Shown: in pieces, positions 1 to 9,277 of the stretch
How the letters are laid out: the number at the start of each line of letters is the position of its first letter
How positions within the stretch are numbered: position 1 is the first letter of the stretch
Assembly: GCF_918698155.1 (NCBI RefSeq)
Contig: NZ_CAKKLX010000024.1
Location: 1 to 64,000, forward strand
Direction: 5' to 3'
Source: Roseomonas sp. CECT 9278
GTDB lineage: Bacteria; Pseudomonadota; Alphaproteobacteria; Acetobacterales; Acetobacteraceae
DNA length: 64,000 nt
Program-made: the position numbers and the translations under genes
Notes under the pieces: model-generated
Seen by the model: the letters and a program-made list of their open reading frames with translations, nothing else
Databases searched by the model: none
Told to the model about the DNA's origin: nothing

Positions 1-123
1 CCGGATGGGACGATGGACGGGGTCCCTTGCTCTGGAGCGGGCTCGATCACCCAAGGCCTGCGCGGGCTCCCGTCCACCTCCAGCCTCGCCGTCTCAGGCC
101 GTGACGGCAAGGGGAAGATACAA

Positions 124-178
124 GGCCCTCAGGCCTTTGGTGGGTGGGGGTCCGGGGGAAGGCAAAGCCCTCCACCGC
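124..178 (-). repeat. two-hairpin 3'-end element, copy 1
   Basis: This GC-rich segment starts about 7 bases after the ppx stop codon. Read on the minus strand it gives GGAGGGCTTTGCCTTCC, then CCGGACCCCCACCCACC, then an imperfect palindrome (CAAAGGCCTGAGGGCCTTG). The same order (G-rich/GCTTTGCC hairpin, CCGGACC spacer, second hairpin) recurs at 42279-42338, 42433-42499 and 15072-15140. The hairpin order follows ppx transcription. It may act as a terminator or mRNA 3' stabiliser, although no U-tract follows. The remaining bases 1-123 show nothing else I can support. Confidence 0.6.
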
Positions 179-184
179 GCGCCC

Positions 185-1705
185 TCACCCCGCGACTTCC
201 ACCCCTGCCTCCAGCCCCAGCACCGCTGCCAGCGCCTCCACGCGCCGCAGCACGCTTTCGCCCGCGAAGACGCCGGTGCCTTCGACCAGGCGCAGCATCA
301 GGCGGCCGCCGCGGCGTTCGATTTCGGTGCCGGCCAGCAGTTCCGGGGTGCCGCCGGACAGTGTGTAGGCCAGGCGCAGTGCGGCGCCGAGGGTTTCGGC
401 CCGGCGCACGGCCGCCACATCGAGCAGCACGCGCGCGGCCTGGATGTAGCTGGCATCGGCGGCCGCTTCGTAGCGCAGCGCGACCGCCAGCGCGAGGAAG
501 GCGCGGGCGTGGTGGTCGAGCCCGACGCCCGGCTGGCGCAGCACGCGGAAGTAGGAATGTTCGGCGCGGTAGTCCGGGTGGTCGTGGCTGCCGATGTCGG
601 AGGTCCAGCACGCGGCAATGCGCAGTGCGGCGTCGGCGGGGGATTCGGTTTCGAACAGCCCGTTGGTCCAGCGGGCCAGGGCGGCGGGCAGGCGCGGGTC
701 GCGGCCGAAGCGGGCGGCAAGTTCCTGTGCCGCGGCCGGCAGCGGGTCGGCCTGGCGGGCTTCCGGCGGCAAGCGGCGGGCGTACCAGCCCTCGCGCAAT
801 CCATTGGCCGAGAACACCACGCGGCGTGCGCCCGAGGCACGCAGCAGGCGCCGCAGCACCACGGCGGCCCAGGGCAGGTCCACCACCCGCTTGGTGGGCG
901 CGCCGGGCATGCGTTCCAGCGTGCGGCGGGTGGCGGCCATCACCACGCCGGCCAGGTCGCGCGCTTCCTCGCGCATCAGCACGTAGTGATGCACGATCGA
1001 CAGCGGATACGCGGTCTGGGCGATGTGCATGCGCGCCAGGGCGCGCCAGGCGCCGCCCACCAGGTACAGGTCGCGGCCGGTCGCTTCGGGCAACCAGGGG
1101 ATCCGGGCGAATTCCTCGTCGGCCAAGGCGCGGCCGCGCTGGACCTCGCCGCCGGCGCGTTCGGCCAGGCGGATGGCGCCGAGCGGCAGGCTGGCGACGC
1201 GCCCGGCGCGGCCATGCGCCAGTTCCACCAGTTCGAGCGACCCGCCGCCGATGTCGCCCAGCACGCCGTCGGCATCCGGGAAGCCGAGCAGCACGCCGTC
1301 GGCGGACAGGTGGCCTTCCTCGTCGCCGGTGAGCACGCGGATGCGCAGGTCGGGCAGCCGGTCGCGCAGCGCGGCGATGAAGCTGGCGCCGTTGGCGGCA
1401 TCGCGCACCGCCGCCGTGGCCAGCACCTCGATCGGGTCGGCGCCCATGGCGCGCGCGACGGTGTGGTAGCGCACCATGACGGTCAGCGCCTGGTCGACCG
1501 CTTCCTCGTTCAGCCGCCCGGTGGCGACCAGGCCGCGGCCCAGGCCGAGCACCGCCTTCTCGTTGAAGATCGCGAGCGGGTTGCGGCCATGGCCTTCAAA
1601 GACCACCAGCCGCACGGAATTGGACCCCAGGTCCACCACGGCGGAGCGTGCGGCGCGGTGCGGCGCGCCGGCCAGCCCGGCCGGTTCGGTCATGGTGCTG
1701 TCCAT
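185..1705 (-). CDS. ppx: Ppx/GppA-family exopolyphosphatase
   Basis: This 506-aa protein belongs to the Ppx/GppA phosphatase family, which releases phosphate from the ends of inorganic polyphosphate or hydrolyses pppGpp. The N-terminal ASKHA-fold motif VVDLGSNSVRLVVFEG lies at about residues 23-38. ATAAVRDA (about 97-104), LTGDEEG (about 125-131) and the phosphate loop GDIGGGSLELVEL (about 150-162) follow. The C-terminal half resembles the HD-like helical domain of longer family members. The start codon lies 4 bases after the ppk stop, so the two are very likely cotranscribed and turn over the same polymer. A second ATG four codons later is a possible alternative start. Family assignment is firm; polyphosphate rather than pppGpp as substrate is inferred from the ppk neighbour. 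Confidence 0.93.
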   Translation of the reverse strand: MDSTMTEPAGLAGAPHRAARSAVVDLGSNSVRLVVFEGHGRNPLAIFNEKAVLGLGRGLVATGRLNEEAVDQALTVMVRYHTVARAMGADPIEVLATAAVRDAANGASFIAALRDRLPDLRIRVLTGDEEGHLSADGVLLGFPDADGVLGDIGGGSLELVELAHGRAGRVASLPLGAIRLAERAGGEVQRGRALADEEFARIPWLPEATGRDLYLVGGAWRALARMHIAQTAYPLSIVHHYVLMREEARDLAGVVMAATRRTLERMPGAPTKRVVDLPWAAVVLRRLLRASGARRVVFSANGLREGWYARRLPPEARQADPLPAAAQELAARFGRDPRLPAALARWTNGLFETESPADAALRIAACWTSDIGSHDHPDYRAEHSYFRVLRQPGVGLDHHARAFLALAVALRYEAAADASYIQAARVLLDVAAVRRAETLGAALRLAYTLSGGTPELLAGTEIERRGGRLMLRLVEGTGVFAGESVLRRVEALAAVLGLEAGVEVAG

Positions 1706-1709
1706 CGGT

Positions 1710-3875
1710 TCAGTCCTGCACCACGCGGTCCTGCCGCGGCCGCCGCGGCGTGCCCTTGAGCGCGCTGCCGCGGCCCGAGAGCGACGGGTTGGTCATGAAG
1801 TATTCGTGCGCCGACACGCCGTTCTCGCCGGCCTTCAGCCGTGTCCAGCCGCCATCGGGGCGCAACTGCCAGGACTGCATGGTGTCCTTCAGGTTCACCA
1901 CCATGATCTGGTCGAGGATCTGCGCGTGCACGGTGGGGTTCTCGACCGGCACCATCGTCTCGACGCGCCAGTCCATGTTGCGCGCCATCCAGTCCGCGCT
2001 GCTGATGAACACCCGCGCGCGGCGCGAGGGCAGCCGGTGGCCATTGCCGAAGACGCAGATGCGCGAATGTTCCAGGAAGCGGCCCACGATCGACTTCACG
2101 CGGATGTTGTCGGACAGGCCCTTCACGCCGGGGCGCAGGCAGCAGATGCCGCGGATCACGGCCTCCACCTTCACGCCGGCGCGCGATGCGGCATAGAGCG
2201 CGTCGATCAAGGTCTCGTCGACCAGCGAGTTCATCTTGATCCAGATGGCGGCCGGCTTGCCTTCCTTGGCGAAGGCGATCTCCCGTTCGATCAGCGCCAG
2301 CAGCGTCGGGCGGATGGTCAGCGGCGCGAAGGCGAGCTTGTCCATCGTCTCGGGCCGGGCATAGCCGGTCATGTAGTTGAACAGCTTGGCGGCATCGCGC
2401 GTGAGTGACGGGTCGGCGGTGAAATACGACAGGTCGGTGTAGATGCGCGCGGTGACCGGGTGGTAGTTGCCGGTGCCGAAATGCGCATACGAGCGCAGCT
2501 GCGCGCCCTCGCGCCGCACCACCAGGCTGACCTTGGCGTGGGTCTTCAGCTCGACGAAGCCATAGACCACCTGCACGCCGGCGGCTTCCAGTTCACGCGC
2601 CAGGGCGATGTTGCGTTCCTCGTCGAAGCGCGCCTTCAGCTCGACGATGCCGGTGACCGACTTGCCGGCCTCGGCGGCCTCGATCAATGCCTTGGCGATC
2701 GGGCTGTCGCGGGTGGTGCGGTACAGCGTCTGCTTGATGGCCACCACGTTCGGGTCGCGCGCCGCCTGGCGCAGGAACTGCACCACCACGTCGAAGGATT
2801 CGTAGGGGTGGTGGACGACGATGTCCTTCGCCTTGATCGCCGCGAAGCAATCCCCGCCGAAATCCAGGATGCGTTCGGGAAAGCGCGGCGTATAGGGCGT
2901 GAACAGCAGGTCCGGCCGGTCGTCCACGATCATCTGCGTGAGGTCCGACAGGCCGAGCAGCCCGTCCACGATGAACACCTCGCTGCGCTGCGCCTCCAGT
3001 TCCTCGGCCACGAAGTCGAGCATGTCGACCGGCGTGGCGGCGGTGACCGACAGGCGGATCGGCCGGCCGCGGCGGCGGCGCTTCAGCGCGGTCTCGTAGG
3101 ATCGGACCAGGTCCTCGGCCTCTTCCTCGAATTCCACGTCGGTGTCGCGGATCACGCGGAACAGGCCGGTCTCGGCGGGGATGAAGCCGGGGAACAGGCG
3201 GTCGAGGAACAGCAGGATCAGGTCTTCGAGCTGCACGAAGCGGATGGCCGGCGCGCCGTCGCGGCCCGGCAGCCGGATGAAGCGCTGCACCTGCGGCGAC
3301 AGCGGCAGCAGCGCGCGCATGGTGCCGCCATCCTCCTCGCGCACCAGCTTCAGCACCATGCACAGCGACAGGTTCGAGATGAACGGGAAGGGATGCGCCG
3401 GATCCACCGCGAGCGGCGTGAGCACCGGAAAGACCCGGTCCATGAACCAGCCTTCCAGCCAGTCGCGATCGGCGGCGTCCAGTTCCGCCGGTTCGCACAG
3501 CGTCACGCCGGAGGCGCGCATCAGCCGGCACAGCTCCTGCCAGGCATCCTGCTGGGCGCGGATCAGCGCCTGCGCCTGGTCGTGGATGGCCGCGAGCTGC
3601 TGCGCCGGCGTCTTGCCGTCGTGGCTGAACTTGCCGATGCCCGCGCGGTCCTGCCCGACCAGCCCCGCCACGCGCACCGAATAGAATTCATCGAGGTTGG
3701 AGGCGGAGATCGCCACGAAGCGCAGCCGTTCCAGCAGCGGGTGGCGCGGATTGGCGGCTTCCTCCAGCACACGCTGGTTGAAGGCGAGCCATGACAGCTC
3801 GCGGTTGATATAGCGCGCGGGGCTGCCCAGCAGCGCATCGGCGGCCTCGGGCGCGGTGGCGGCAAGCTGGTCCAT
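1710..3875 (-). CDS. ppk1: polyphosphate kinase 1
   Basis: This 721-aa protein is a full-length Ppk1, which reversibly polymerises the gamma phosphate of ATP into polyphosphate. The N-terminal domain has [16 protein letters not shown] (about 22-37) and [13 protein letters not shown] (about 59-71), both typical of the family. The histidines used for autophosphorylation and catalysis are visible in KTHAK (His about 446), [11 protein letters not shown] (His about 465) and FLEHSRIC (His about 603). The gene is 9 bases downstream of hdaA and 4 bases upstream of ppx, forming a polyphosphate synthesis/degradation pair. The C-terminal tail after about residue 690 is basic and not part of the catalytic core. 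Confidence 0.96.
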   Translation of the reverse strand: MDQLAATAPEAADALLGSPARYINRELSWLAFNQRVLEEAANPRHPLLERLRFVAISASNLDEFYSVRVAGLVGQDRAGIGKFSHDGKTPAQQLAAIHDQAQALIRAQQDAWQELCRLMRASGVTLCEPAELDAADRDWLEGWFMDRVFPVLTPLAVDPAHPFPFISNLSLCMVLKLVREEDGGTMRALLPLSPQVQRFIRLPGRDGAPAIRFVQLEDLILLFLDRLFPGFIPAETGLFRVIRDTDVEFEEEAEDLVRSYETALKRRRRGRPIRLSVTAATPVDMLDFVAEELEAQRSEVFIVDGLLGLSDLTQMIVDDRPDLLFTPYTPRFPERILDFGGDCFAAIKAKDIVVHHPYESFDVVVQFLRQAARDPNVVAIKQTLYRTTRDSPIAKALIEAAEAGKSVTGIVELKARFDEERNIALARELEAAGVQVVYGFVELKTHAKVSLVVRREGAQLRSYAHFGTGNYHPVTARIYTDLSYFTADPSLTRDAAKLFNYMTGYARPETMDKLAFAPLTIRPTLLALIEREIAFAKEGKPAAIWIKMNSLVDETLIDALYAASRAGVKVEAVIRGICCLRPGVKGLSDNIRVKSIVGRFLEHSRICVFGNGHRLPSRRARVFISSADWMARNMDWRVETMVPVENPTVHAQILDQIMVVNLKDTMQSWQLRPDGGWTRLKAGENGVSAHEYFMTNPSLSGRGSALKGTPRRPRQDRVVQD

Positions 3876-3884
3876 GCCGCCAGA

Positions 3885-4634
3885 CTACAGCAGCACGGGT
3901 GCGGGCGGGGAGGGCGCGGCGGAAAATGTCTGCGGTCCGTCATCGCCCGGCGTGTCGCCGAAGCCCTCCCACCCGGCCAGGGCGGCGCGCGCCAGCGGGC
4001 GGCTGACCGGCGCGCGCGCGATCAGCGCGGCGCGATCGAGCCGTGCCACCGCCTCGGCCAGCGCGGCGGCCTCCCGCGGGAGGCGCGCCAGCAGCCAGGC
4101 CTGGACATCCGGCGCCACCCGCAGTTGCCGGTCGGCGAACAGCTTCGCCAGCAGCGCCGCCAGCAGCCCGTCGCCCGGCGGGGCGATGCCGATCGCGGTG
4201 ATGGCGCGCAGCCGGCTGGCCAGGTCGGGCAACACGACGGGCCAGCGCGACGGCGCCTCGCGCGCCAGCAGCAGCAGGCCCTCCCCGCGTTCGGCGCACA
4301 GGTTCACAAGGTGCAGCAGGGCGGTCGGCTGCGGCACCGCATCGGCGTCGTCCAGCACGGTGCCGCCGGCGGCGGGCGGCGGCAGGCCGCGCAGCGCGGG
4401 GCCGTCGATCCGCCGCCAGCCGCGCGCCGCGGCGAAGGCGCGCCCCAGATGGGACTTGCCCACCCCCTCCGGCCCGAACAGCGCGAGCCGCCCGGCGGGC
4501 CAGCCGTCGGGCCGGTCGAGCCAGGCCAGCGCCGCGGCATTCGACCCATCCTCGAGGATATCGGCGCGATCGCAGGAAGCGACCAGCGGCAGCGGCAGGA
4601 TGAACTGCCGCGGCGCGCGGGGGGGCGGGGGCAT
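3885..4634 (-). CDS. hdaA: HdaA-type regulatory inactivator of DnaA
   Basis: This 249-aa protein is a DnaA-related AAA+ ATPase without a DNA-binding domain, as in alphaproteobacterial HdaA. HdaA works with the sliding clamp to stimulate DnaA-ATP hydrolysis after initiation. The N-terminus has RQFILPLPLV (about 9-18), which includes the QFxLPLP-like clamp-binding element of this family. The Walker A loop FGPEGVGKSH is at about 53-62 and a Walker B-like VLDDAD at about 93-98. The position between an AI-2E permease and ppk/ppx matches many alphaproteobacterial genomes. Spacing is 9 bases on both sides, consistent with an operon. Confidence 0.9.
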   Translation of the reverse strand: MPPPPRAPRQFILPLPLVASCDRADILEDGSNAAALAWLDRPDGWPAGRLALFGPEGVGKSHLGRAFAAARGWRRIDGPALRGLPPPAAGGTVLDDADAVPQPTALLHLVNLCAERGEGLLLLAREAPSRWPVVLPDLASRLRAITAIGIAPPGDGLLAALLAKLFADRQLRVAPDVQAWLLARLPREAAALAEAVARLDRAALIARAPVSRPLARAALAGWEGFGDTPGDDGPQTFSAAPSPPAPVLL

Positions 4635-4643
4635 CGGCGCCTC

Positions 4644-5831
4644 CTACATCCCGGTCCGCGGCGGGTCGAGGTAGAGCGGGCTTTCAAGGTAGCGCCGCAG
4701 CCAATAGCGCGCCACCACGCCCAGCGCGGCGGCCATCGGCACCGCCAGCAGCACGCCCAGGAAGCCGAAGGCCACGCCGCCCGCGAACAGCGCGAAGATC
4801 ACCCAGACCGCGTGCAATTCGACCCGGTCGCCCAACAGGTAGGGGTAGATGACGTAGCCCTCGATGGTCTGGCCGACGATGAAGATCGCGACCACCAGCA
4901 TCACCTCGTTCCAGGTGCCGAACTGGCCCATCGCCAGCAGCACGGCCGAGGCGAAGCCGGTCAGCGACCCGACATAGGGGATGAAGGTCAGGATGCCCGA
5001 CATCAGCCCGATGGTCAGGCCGAGTTCCAGCCCCACCAGCTGCAGCGCCACCGCATAGAACACACCGAGCGCCGCGCAGCACAGCAACTGCCCACGCAGC
5101 CAGGCCGACAGCACGCGGTCGGTGTCCCGCGCCAATTGCCGCAGCACCGCGGCATTCTTGCGCGGCAGCCAGGATTCGATGCGCCCCAGCATGGCCGGCC
5201 AGTCGCGCAGCAGGTAGAAGGCCACCACCGGCACCACCACCACCAGCGTGAACACCTGGAACAGCGCGAAGCCGCCGCCGATCAGCCGCGTCGCGGCGGT
5301 CACCACCCAGGACAGCATCGCGCCCGCCTGGTTCACCGCCATGTCGCGCAGGCGCTGGTCGACCATGTCGGGGCCCAGCGTCTCCTCCAGCCGTTGCAGC
5401 CCGTCGCGCAGCAGCGTGCCCAGGCCCGCGGCGTAGGTCGGCAGCCGCTGCACCAGGATGCCGATCTGCGCCAGGATCAGCGGGTAGAGCAGCAGCATCG
5501 CCACCAGCCCGAGCGCCATCAGCAGGAAGATCAGCGCGAAGGCGCCCATGCTGCGCCGGATGCCGACGCGCGTCAGGCGCGTGGCCAGCGGATCGAGGAA
5601 ATACGCGATCACCATGGCCAGCACGAAGGGCGTCAGGATGCCCTGGAACAGCCACAGGCTGAACAGCAGCGCGGCGCCGAAGCCCACCAGCAGGCCGGTG
5701 CGCTGCGCCTTGGTCGCGGTGCGCGGTGCGGACGGTGCGGGGAAGCGCCCGGCGGCGGGTGGCGCGGCGCGCGGCGGGTCGGTTCGCGCGGGCGGCGCGC
5801 CTTCGGCCCGCGTGGGCGGCGTGCCGCTCAT
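4644..5831 (-). CDS. AI-2E family transporter (PerM-like permease)
   Basis: This 395-aa integral membrane protein has the AI-2E/PerM family pattern. A proline-rich cytoplasmic N-terminus of about 50 residues is followed by several strongly hydrophobic segments (for example LLVGFGAALLFSLWLFQGIL and ALIFLLMALGLVAMLLLYPL). A long soluble stretch and a second group of membrane helices containing the family-typical PYVGSLTGFASAVL come next. The ATG chosen at 5831 overlaps the stop of the preceding phosphatidyltransferase gene as ATGA, suggesting translational coupling. The open frame extends further upstream, but that part is antisense-like. The substrate cannot be read from sequence; family members have been linked to autoinducer-2 export, sodium/proton exchange and other roles. 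Confidence 0.88.
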   Translation of the reverse strand: MSGTPPTRAEGAPPARTDPPRAAPPAAGRFPAPSAPRTATKAQRTGLLVGFGAALLFSLWLFQGILTPFVLAMVIAYFLDPLATRLTRVGIRRSMGAFALIFLLMALGLVAMLLLYPLILAQIGILVQRLPTYAAGLGTLLRDGLQRLEETLGPDMVDQRLRDMAVNQAGAMLSWVVTAATRLIGGGFALFQVFTLVVVVPVVAFYLLRDWPAMLGRIESWLPRKNAAVLRQLARDTDRVLSAWLRGQLLCCAALGVFYAVALQLVGLELGLTIGLMSGILTFIPYVGSLTGFASAVLLAMGQFGTWNEVMLVVAIFIVGQTIEGYVIYPYLLGDRVELHAVWVIFALFAGGVAFGFLGVLLAVPMAAALGVVARYWLRRYLESPLYLDPPRTGM

Positions 5832-6454
5832 GCGCCGCCCCCCGCCGTCAGCCGTGCCGCCTGCACCACATAGGCCGCGCCGGAGGCCAGCGTGGTCACC
5901 GCCACCACCACGATCATGCCCTCCAGCAGCCAGGGCGCCGAAAGGTCGAACCCCGCCAGCAGCAGCGCCAGCGCGGCCAGCGCGATCTGCGCGAAGGTAT
6001 TGGCCTTGCTGACCATCAGCGGGCGGATGCGCGCCGGCATCCCCAGCATCCACAGCGTGATGACGCCGCCCACGATCAGCAGGTCGCGGAACACCACCAG
6101 GATCGCCAGCCAGTCCGGCAGCACGCCGATCGCCGCCAGCGTCACATAGACCGAGACCAGCAGCGCCTTGTCGGCGATCGGGTCGAGCAGCGCGCCGACC
6201 GCCGATCGCGCATTCCACACCCGCGCCAGCCAGCCATCCACCGCATCCGAGATGCCGGCCCCCACGAAGACCAGGAAGGCGATGTCGAGCCGGTGGCGCA
6301 GCATCAGCCAGACCGCCGCCGGCACCGCGCACAGCCGCGCGAGCGTGATGAGGTTCGGCACGGTGAGCAGCCAGGCGCCATGGTCGGCCGGGCCGGCCCC
6401 GTCCGGGCGCCCCCCCGGGTCAGGAGCGTCCGCCAAGGCCCACGCGCCAGGCAT
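5828..6454 (-). CDS. CDP-alcohol phosphatidyltransferase (PgsA-like)
   Basis: This membrane protein of up to 208 aa carries the complete CDP-alcohol phosphotransferase signature. D70-x2-D73-G74-x2-A77-R78-x8-G87-x3-D91-x3-D95 is visible in DAVDGWLARVWNARSAVGAL and the LDPIADK that follows. The VPNLITLARL segment before the first helix is typical of phosphatidylglycerophosphate synthase-like enzymes, which transfer a phosphatidyl group from CDP-diacylglycerol to an alcohol. Six hydrophobic segments fit the family. The ATG at 6454 overlaps the DUF2066 gene by 35 bases. A start closer to VPNLITL (about residue 30) would remove the overlap, so the true start is uncertain. Confidence 0.88.
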   Translation of the reverse strand: MPGAWALADAPDPGGRPDGAGPADHGAWLLTVPNLITLARLCAVPAAVWLMLRHRLDIAFLVFVGAGISDAVDGWLARVWNARSAVGALLDPIADKALLVSVYVTLAAIGVLPDWLAILVVFRDLLIVGGVITLWMLGMPARIRPLMVSKANTFAQIALAALALLLAGFDLSAPWLLEGMIVVVAVTTLASGAAYVVQAARLTAGGGA

Positions 6455-7166
6455 CGCCGGGCGCTCCGGAGCCGGGGCTCATGGTCAGGCCCTGGCGGGC
6501 GAGTTCCTCGGCGGCCACCGCCGGCGGCGCGCGCAGCCCCAGCCGCAGCCGCGCGCGGTCGGTCGAGATCGCCACCACCTCCAGCCGCGCCGTATTGGCC
6601 ACCAGGCGCCGGCGGATTTCGAGCCATTCGTTGAGCGAACCGTACAGCGCCACGGCCTCGATGGTGGCGGCGGCGGGCCCGGCGGCGACCGGGCGCGGCG
6701 GCGGGTCGCCCGGGGCACCGGGAGCGCCGGGCGCGGCCGGCGTGCCGCCCTCCGCGGTGGCGCTGCCGCCGGTGATGGCGCGCACCCGGCCCGGGTTGAA
6801 GTTCACCGTGATGCGGCCGGTGTAGCGGGTGGGCGAGGTGCGCTCTTCCTCGATGATGATGGAGGTCACCATCGATTCGATCTGCTGGTCGGACAGCGAC
6901 CGCGTGACCCCGGCGGCCGAGGCGATGCGATCCCAGGCCGCGCGGCGGCCGGCCACGAAGGCGCGTTCGCGGGCGATCACGCCGTTCTCGGCGGTGGCTT
7001 CGGCCGGCACGCCGCGCTGGCTGTAGGACACCGCGGCCGGCGCCTCCTGCGCATGGGGGGCGGCCGGCAGCGCGCAGGCCAGCATCACGGTTGCGAGGAT
7101 CGCCGCCGCATGGTTCTTTCCGCGCGCCCGCGCGGGGCGGGTCCTGACCGGCATGACCTTCATCAT
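6420..7166 (-). CDS. DUF2066 domain-containing exported protein
   Basis: This 248-aa protein has an N-terminal export signal: basic residues, a hydrophobic [16 protein letters not shown] core and an AHAQ-like cleavage site near residue 40. The mature part contains the DUF2066 pattern, with [18 protein letters not shown] near residues 68-85 followed by a [19 protein letters not shown] segment. A proline/glycine-rich patch near 140-160 looks like a linker. The function is unknown. It is the first gene of a minus-strand series continuing through the phosphatidyltransferase and AI-2E genes to hdaA-ppk-ppx, and it diverges from purM. Two adjacent ATG codons (7166, 7163) could serve as start. Confidence 0.82.
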   Translation of the reverse strand: MMKVMPVRTRPARARGKNHAAAILATVMLACALPAAPHAQEAPAAVSYSQRGVPAEATAENGVIARERAFVAGRRAAWDRIASAAGVTRSLSDQQIESMVTSIIIEEERTSPTRYTGRITVNFNPGRVRAITGGSATAEGGTPAAPGAPGAPGDPPPRPVAAGPAAATIEAVALYGSLNEWLEIRRRLVANTARLEVVAISTDRARLRLGLRAPPAVAAEELARQGLTMSPGSGAPGDAWRVGLGGRS

Positions 7167-7273
7167 TCCTCATCGACGGCCGGTCGATGGCCGTCCGCAT
7201 TCCACTCAACAGGCGGCCCAAGGCCGCCCTGCGCCGCGCCGACGCGGCGCCACTGCCCTGCCAGATACCCGAT

Positions 7274-7284
7274 CGGAGGCCGCC
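7274..7284 (+). promoter_or_regulatory. Shine-Dalgarno that decides the purM start
   Basis: CGGAGGC at 7274-7280 is an almost ideal ribosome-binding site placed 5 bases before an in-frame CTG at 7285. The only in-frame ATG upstream (7153) has a weak, distant purine run and would put purM's first codons inside the divergent DUF2066 gene. Confidence 0.5.
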
Positions 7285-8370
7285 CTGACCAGTTCCCCGT
7301 CCGCCCCCCCCACCGGCCTGACCTACCGTTCCGCGGGCGTCGACATCGAGGCCGGCGACGCGCTGGTCGATGCCATCAAGCCGCTGGCGAAGTCGACCGA
7401 CCGGCCGGGCACCATGGGCGGCCTGGGCGGCTTCGGCGCGCTGTTCGACCTGAAGGCGGCCGGCTTCACCGACCCGGTGCTGGTGTCTTCCACGGATGGC
7501 GTGGGCACCAAGCTGCGCGTGGCCATCGATGCCGGGCTGCATGCCACGGTCGGCATCGACCTGGTGGCGATGTGCGTCAACGACCTGGTGGTGCAGGGCG
7601 CCGAGCCGCTGTTCTTCCTGGATTACTTCGCGACCGGCGCGCTCGATGTCGCCTCGGCCAGGCAGGTGGTGGCGGGCATCGCCGAGGGCTGCCGCATCGC
7701 CGGCTGCGCGCTGGTGGGCGGCGAGACCGCCGAGATGCCCGGCATGTATGCCAAGGGCGACTACGACCTGGCCGGCTTCTCGGTGGGTGCCGCGGAACGC
7801 GGCGCGCTGTTGCCGCGGGGCGATGTCGGGCCGGGCGACGTGGTGCTGGGCCTGCTGTCGTCGGGCGTGCATTCCAATGGCTTCTCGCTGGTGCGGCGCA
7901 TCCTGGAGCGCGGCGGTGCCGGCATGGGCGCCCCTGCGCCCTTCGCCGCGGGCCGCACGCTGGGCGAGGCGCTGCTGGAGCCGACCCGGATCTATGTGAA
8001 GCCGCTGCTGGCGCTGCATCGCGCCGGGCTGGTCAAGGCGGCGGCGCATATCACCGGCGGCGGCCTGCCGGGCAACCTGCCGCGCGTGCTGCCCGAGGGC
8101 ACCGTCGCCGTGCTCGATGCCGGCGCCTGGGCGCCGCCGCCGGTCTTCGCCTGGCTGGCCCGCGCCGGTGGGGTCGCGGCCGAGGAAATGCTGCGCGTGT
8201 TCAACTGCGGCATCGGGATGGCGCTGGTGGTCGAGGCCGGGAATGCCGAGGCCGCCACGGCGCTGCTGGAAGCCGCGGGCGAGACGGTGCGCCGCATCGG
8301 CGTGATCGCGGCGGCGCCCGGCGCGGCGGCCGTGCGGATCGACAACCTGCGCGCCGGCTGGCCGGCGTGA
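7285..8370 (+). CDS. purM: phosphoribosylformylglycinamidine cyclo-ligase
   Basis: This is AIR synthetase, which closes the imidazole ring in de novo purine synthesis using [19 protein letters not shown] near the start, [50 protein letters not shown] and [10 protein letters not shown] are all hallmark PurM segments in the correct order. Homologues normally begin a few residues before TYR-AGVDI. The likely initiator is CTG at 7285 (361 codons), 5 bases after a GGAGG motif. Other candidates are CTG at 7318 and a distant ATG at 7153 that would add 44 poorly conserved-looking residues. The stop overlaps the purN GTG as GTGA. Confidence 0.94.
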   Translation: MTSSPSAPPTGLTYRSAGVDIEAGDALVDAIKPLAKSTDRPGTMGGLGGFGALFDLKAAGFTDPVLVSSTDGVGTKLRVAIDAGLHATVGIDLVAMCVNDLVVQGAEPLFFLDYFATGALDVASARQVVAGIAEGCRIAGCALVGGETAEMPGMYAKGDYDLAGFSVGAAERGALLPRGDVGPGDVVLGLLSSGVHSNGFSLVRRILERGGAGMGAPAPFAAGRTLGEALLEPTRIYVKPLLALHRAGLVKAAAHITGGGLPGNLPRVLPEGTVAVLDAGAWAPPPVFAWLARAGGVAAEEMLRVFNCGIGMALVVEAGNAEAATALLEAAGETVRRIGVIAAAPGAAAVRIDNLRAGWPA

Positions 8371-9062
8371 CACCAGCCGGCGCGGCGGGCCGCGCGCGTG
8401 TGGCGGTGCTGATCTCCGGGCGCGGATCCAACATGGCGGCGCTGCTGGCCGCCGCCGCCGCGCCCGACTACCCCGCCGAGATCGCCCTGGTGCTGTCCAA
8501 CCGCGCCGATGCGGCGGGCCTGGCCCATGCCGCCGCCCGGGGCGTGCCGACCGTGGTGGTGGAAAGCCGCGCCTTCCGCGGCGACCGCGCCGGGTTCGAG
8601 GCGGCGATGGAGGCCGAACTGGCGCGCGCCGGCGCCACCATCATCGCGCTGGCCGGCTTCATGCGGGTGCTGACCGAAGGCTTCGTGGCGCGCTGGGACG
8701 GGCGGCTGATCAATGTCCACCCTTCCCTGCTGCCGGCCTTCCCGGGGCTCGACACCCATGCCCGGGCGCTGGCGGCCGGGGTGCGCCTGCATGGCTGCAC
8801 CGTCCACCTGGTCAGCGCCGGCGTCGATGAAGGCCCGATCCTGGCCCAGGCCGCCGTGGCGGTCCTGCCCGACGACACCGAGGCCAGCCTGGCCGCCCGC
8901 GTGCTGGCCGAGGAGCATCGCCTGTATCCCGCCGCCCTGGCCTGGCTGGCGGCAGGACAGGTGCGTGTTTCCGGCGGCATCGCGCGGGTGGATGGGGCGG
9001 CTGCGGCGGGCGGCAGCCTCGTGAACCCCTTGCCGGCGGCGCCGGGGCTTTCTAAAGGCTGA
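8367..9062 (+). CDS. purN: phosphoribosylglycinamide formyltransferase
   Basis: This 231-aa enzyme is GAR transformylase, the formyltetrahydrofolate-dependent third step of purine synthesis. [14 protein letters not shown] (about 14-27) is the phosphate-binding loop. N116, H118 and D154 in [13 protein letters not shown] and GVDEGPIL are the catalytic Asn-His-Asp set. The GTG start overlaps the purM stop (GTGA), implying coupled translation. The last 25 residues extend past the usual family end and look poorly conserved. Its stop overlaps the next ATG. Confidence 0.94.
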   Translation: MTPAGAAGRARVAVLISGRGSNMAALLAAAAAPDYPAEIALVLSNRADAAGLAHAAARGVPTVVVESRAFRGDRAGFEAAMEAELARAGATIIALAGFMRVLTEGFVARWDGRLINVHPSLLPAFPGLDTHARALAAGVRLHGCTVHLVSAGVDEGPILAQAAVAVLPDDTEASLAARVLAEEHRLYPAALAWLAAGQVRVSGGIARVDGAAAAGGSLVNPLPAAPGLSKG

Positions 9063-9247
9063 TGCAGCATCGCGTGGTTGGGGGCGTAGCCGTGGCCGAA
9101 CAGCAGACCTATGAATTCGTCGAAGTGAAGGCTGGCGACATCCTGGCCGAGCGGCAGGCCGAATGGGCCGGGTTCACGACCTTCATGACCTGGGCGGTCG
9201 GCGTGATCGTCGTGTTGCTGGTGCTTCTGTACCTGATCTGGGGCTGA
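9062..9247 (+). CDS. aa3-type cytochrome c oxidase subunit IV
   Basis: This 61-aa protein (51 aa from the GTG at 9092) has a short acidic N-terminus ending in EWAGFTTFMTWAVG and one C-terminal transmembrane helix (VIVVLLVLLYLIWG). That is the layout of the small bacterial aa3-type cytochrome c oxidase subunit IV family. Such proteins associate with oxidase complexes in alphaproteobacteria. The ATG overlaps the purN stop, but the GTG start gives the family-typical length and MAEQQ-like beginning, so the shorter form may be correct. No other oxidase gene is nearby. Confidence 0.78.
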   Translation: MQHRVVGGVAVAEQQTYEFVEVKAGDILAERQAEWAGFTTFMTWAVGVIVVLLVLLYLIWG

Positions 9248-9249
9248 AC

Positions 9250-9265
9250 GCGCCGCTGGCGGCGC
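9250..9265. terminator. short hairpin between convergent genes
   Basis: GCGCCGC and GCGGCGC form a 7-bp perfect inverted repeat with a very short loop, 3 bases after the oxidase subunit stop and 13 bases before the EAL gene stop. It could terminate both convergent transcripts, although there is no T-tract. Confidence 0.35.
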
Positions 9266-9277
9266 GGCGCGCGCCGG

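Noticed and set aside
5..1759. Long plus-strand frames opposite ppx
   Set aside because: The minus-strand product has clear Ppx/GppA motifs; the plus-strand product is low-complexity and has no ribosome-binding site.
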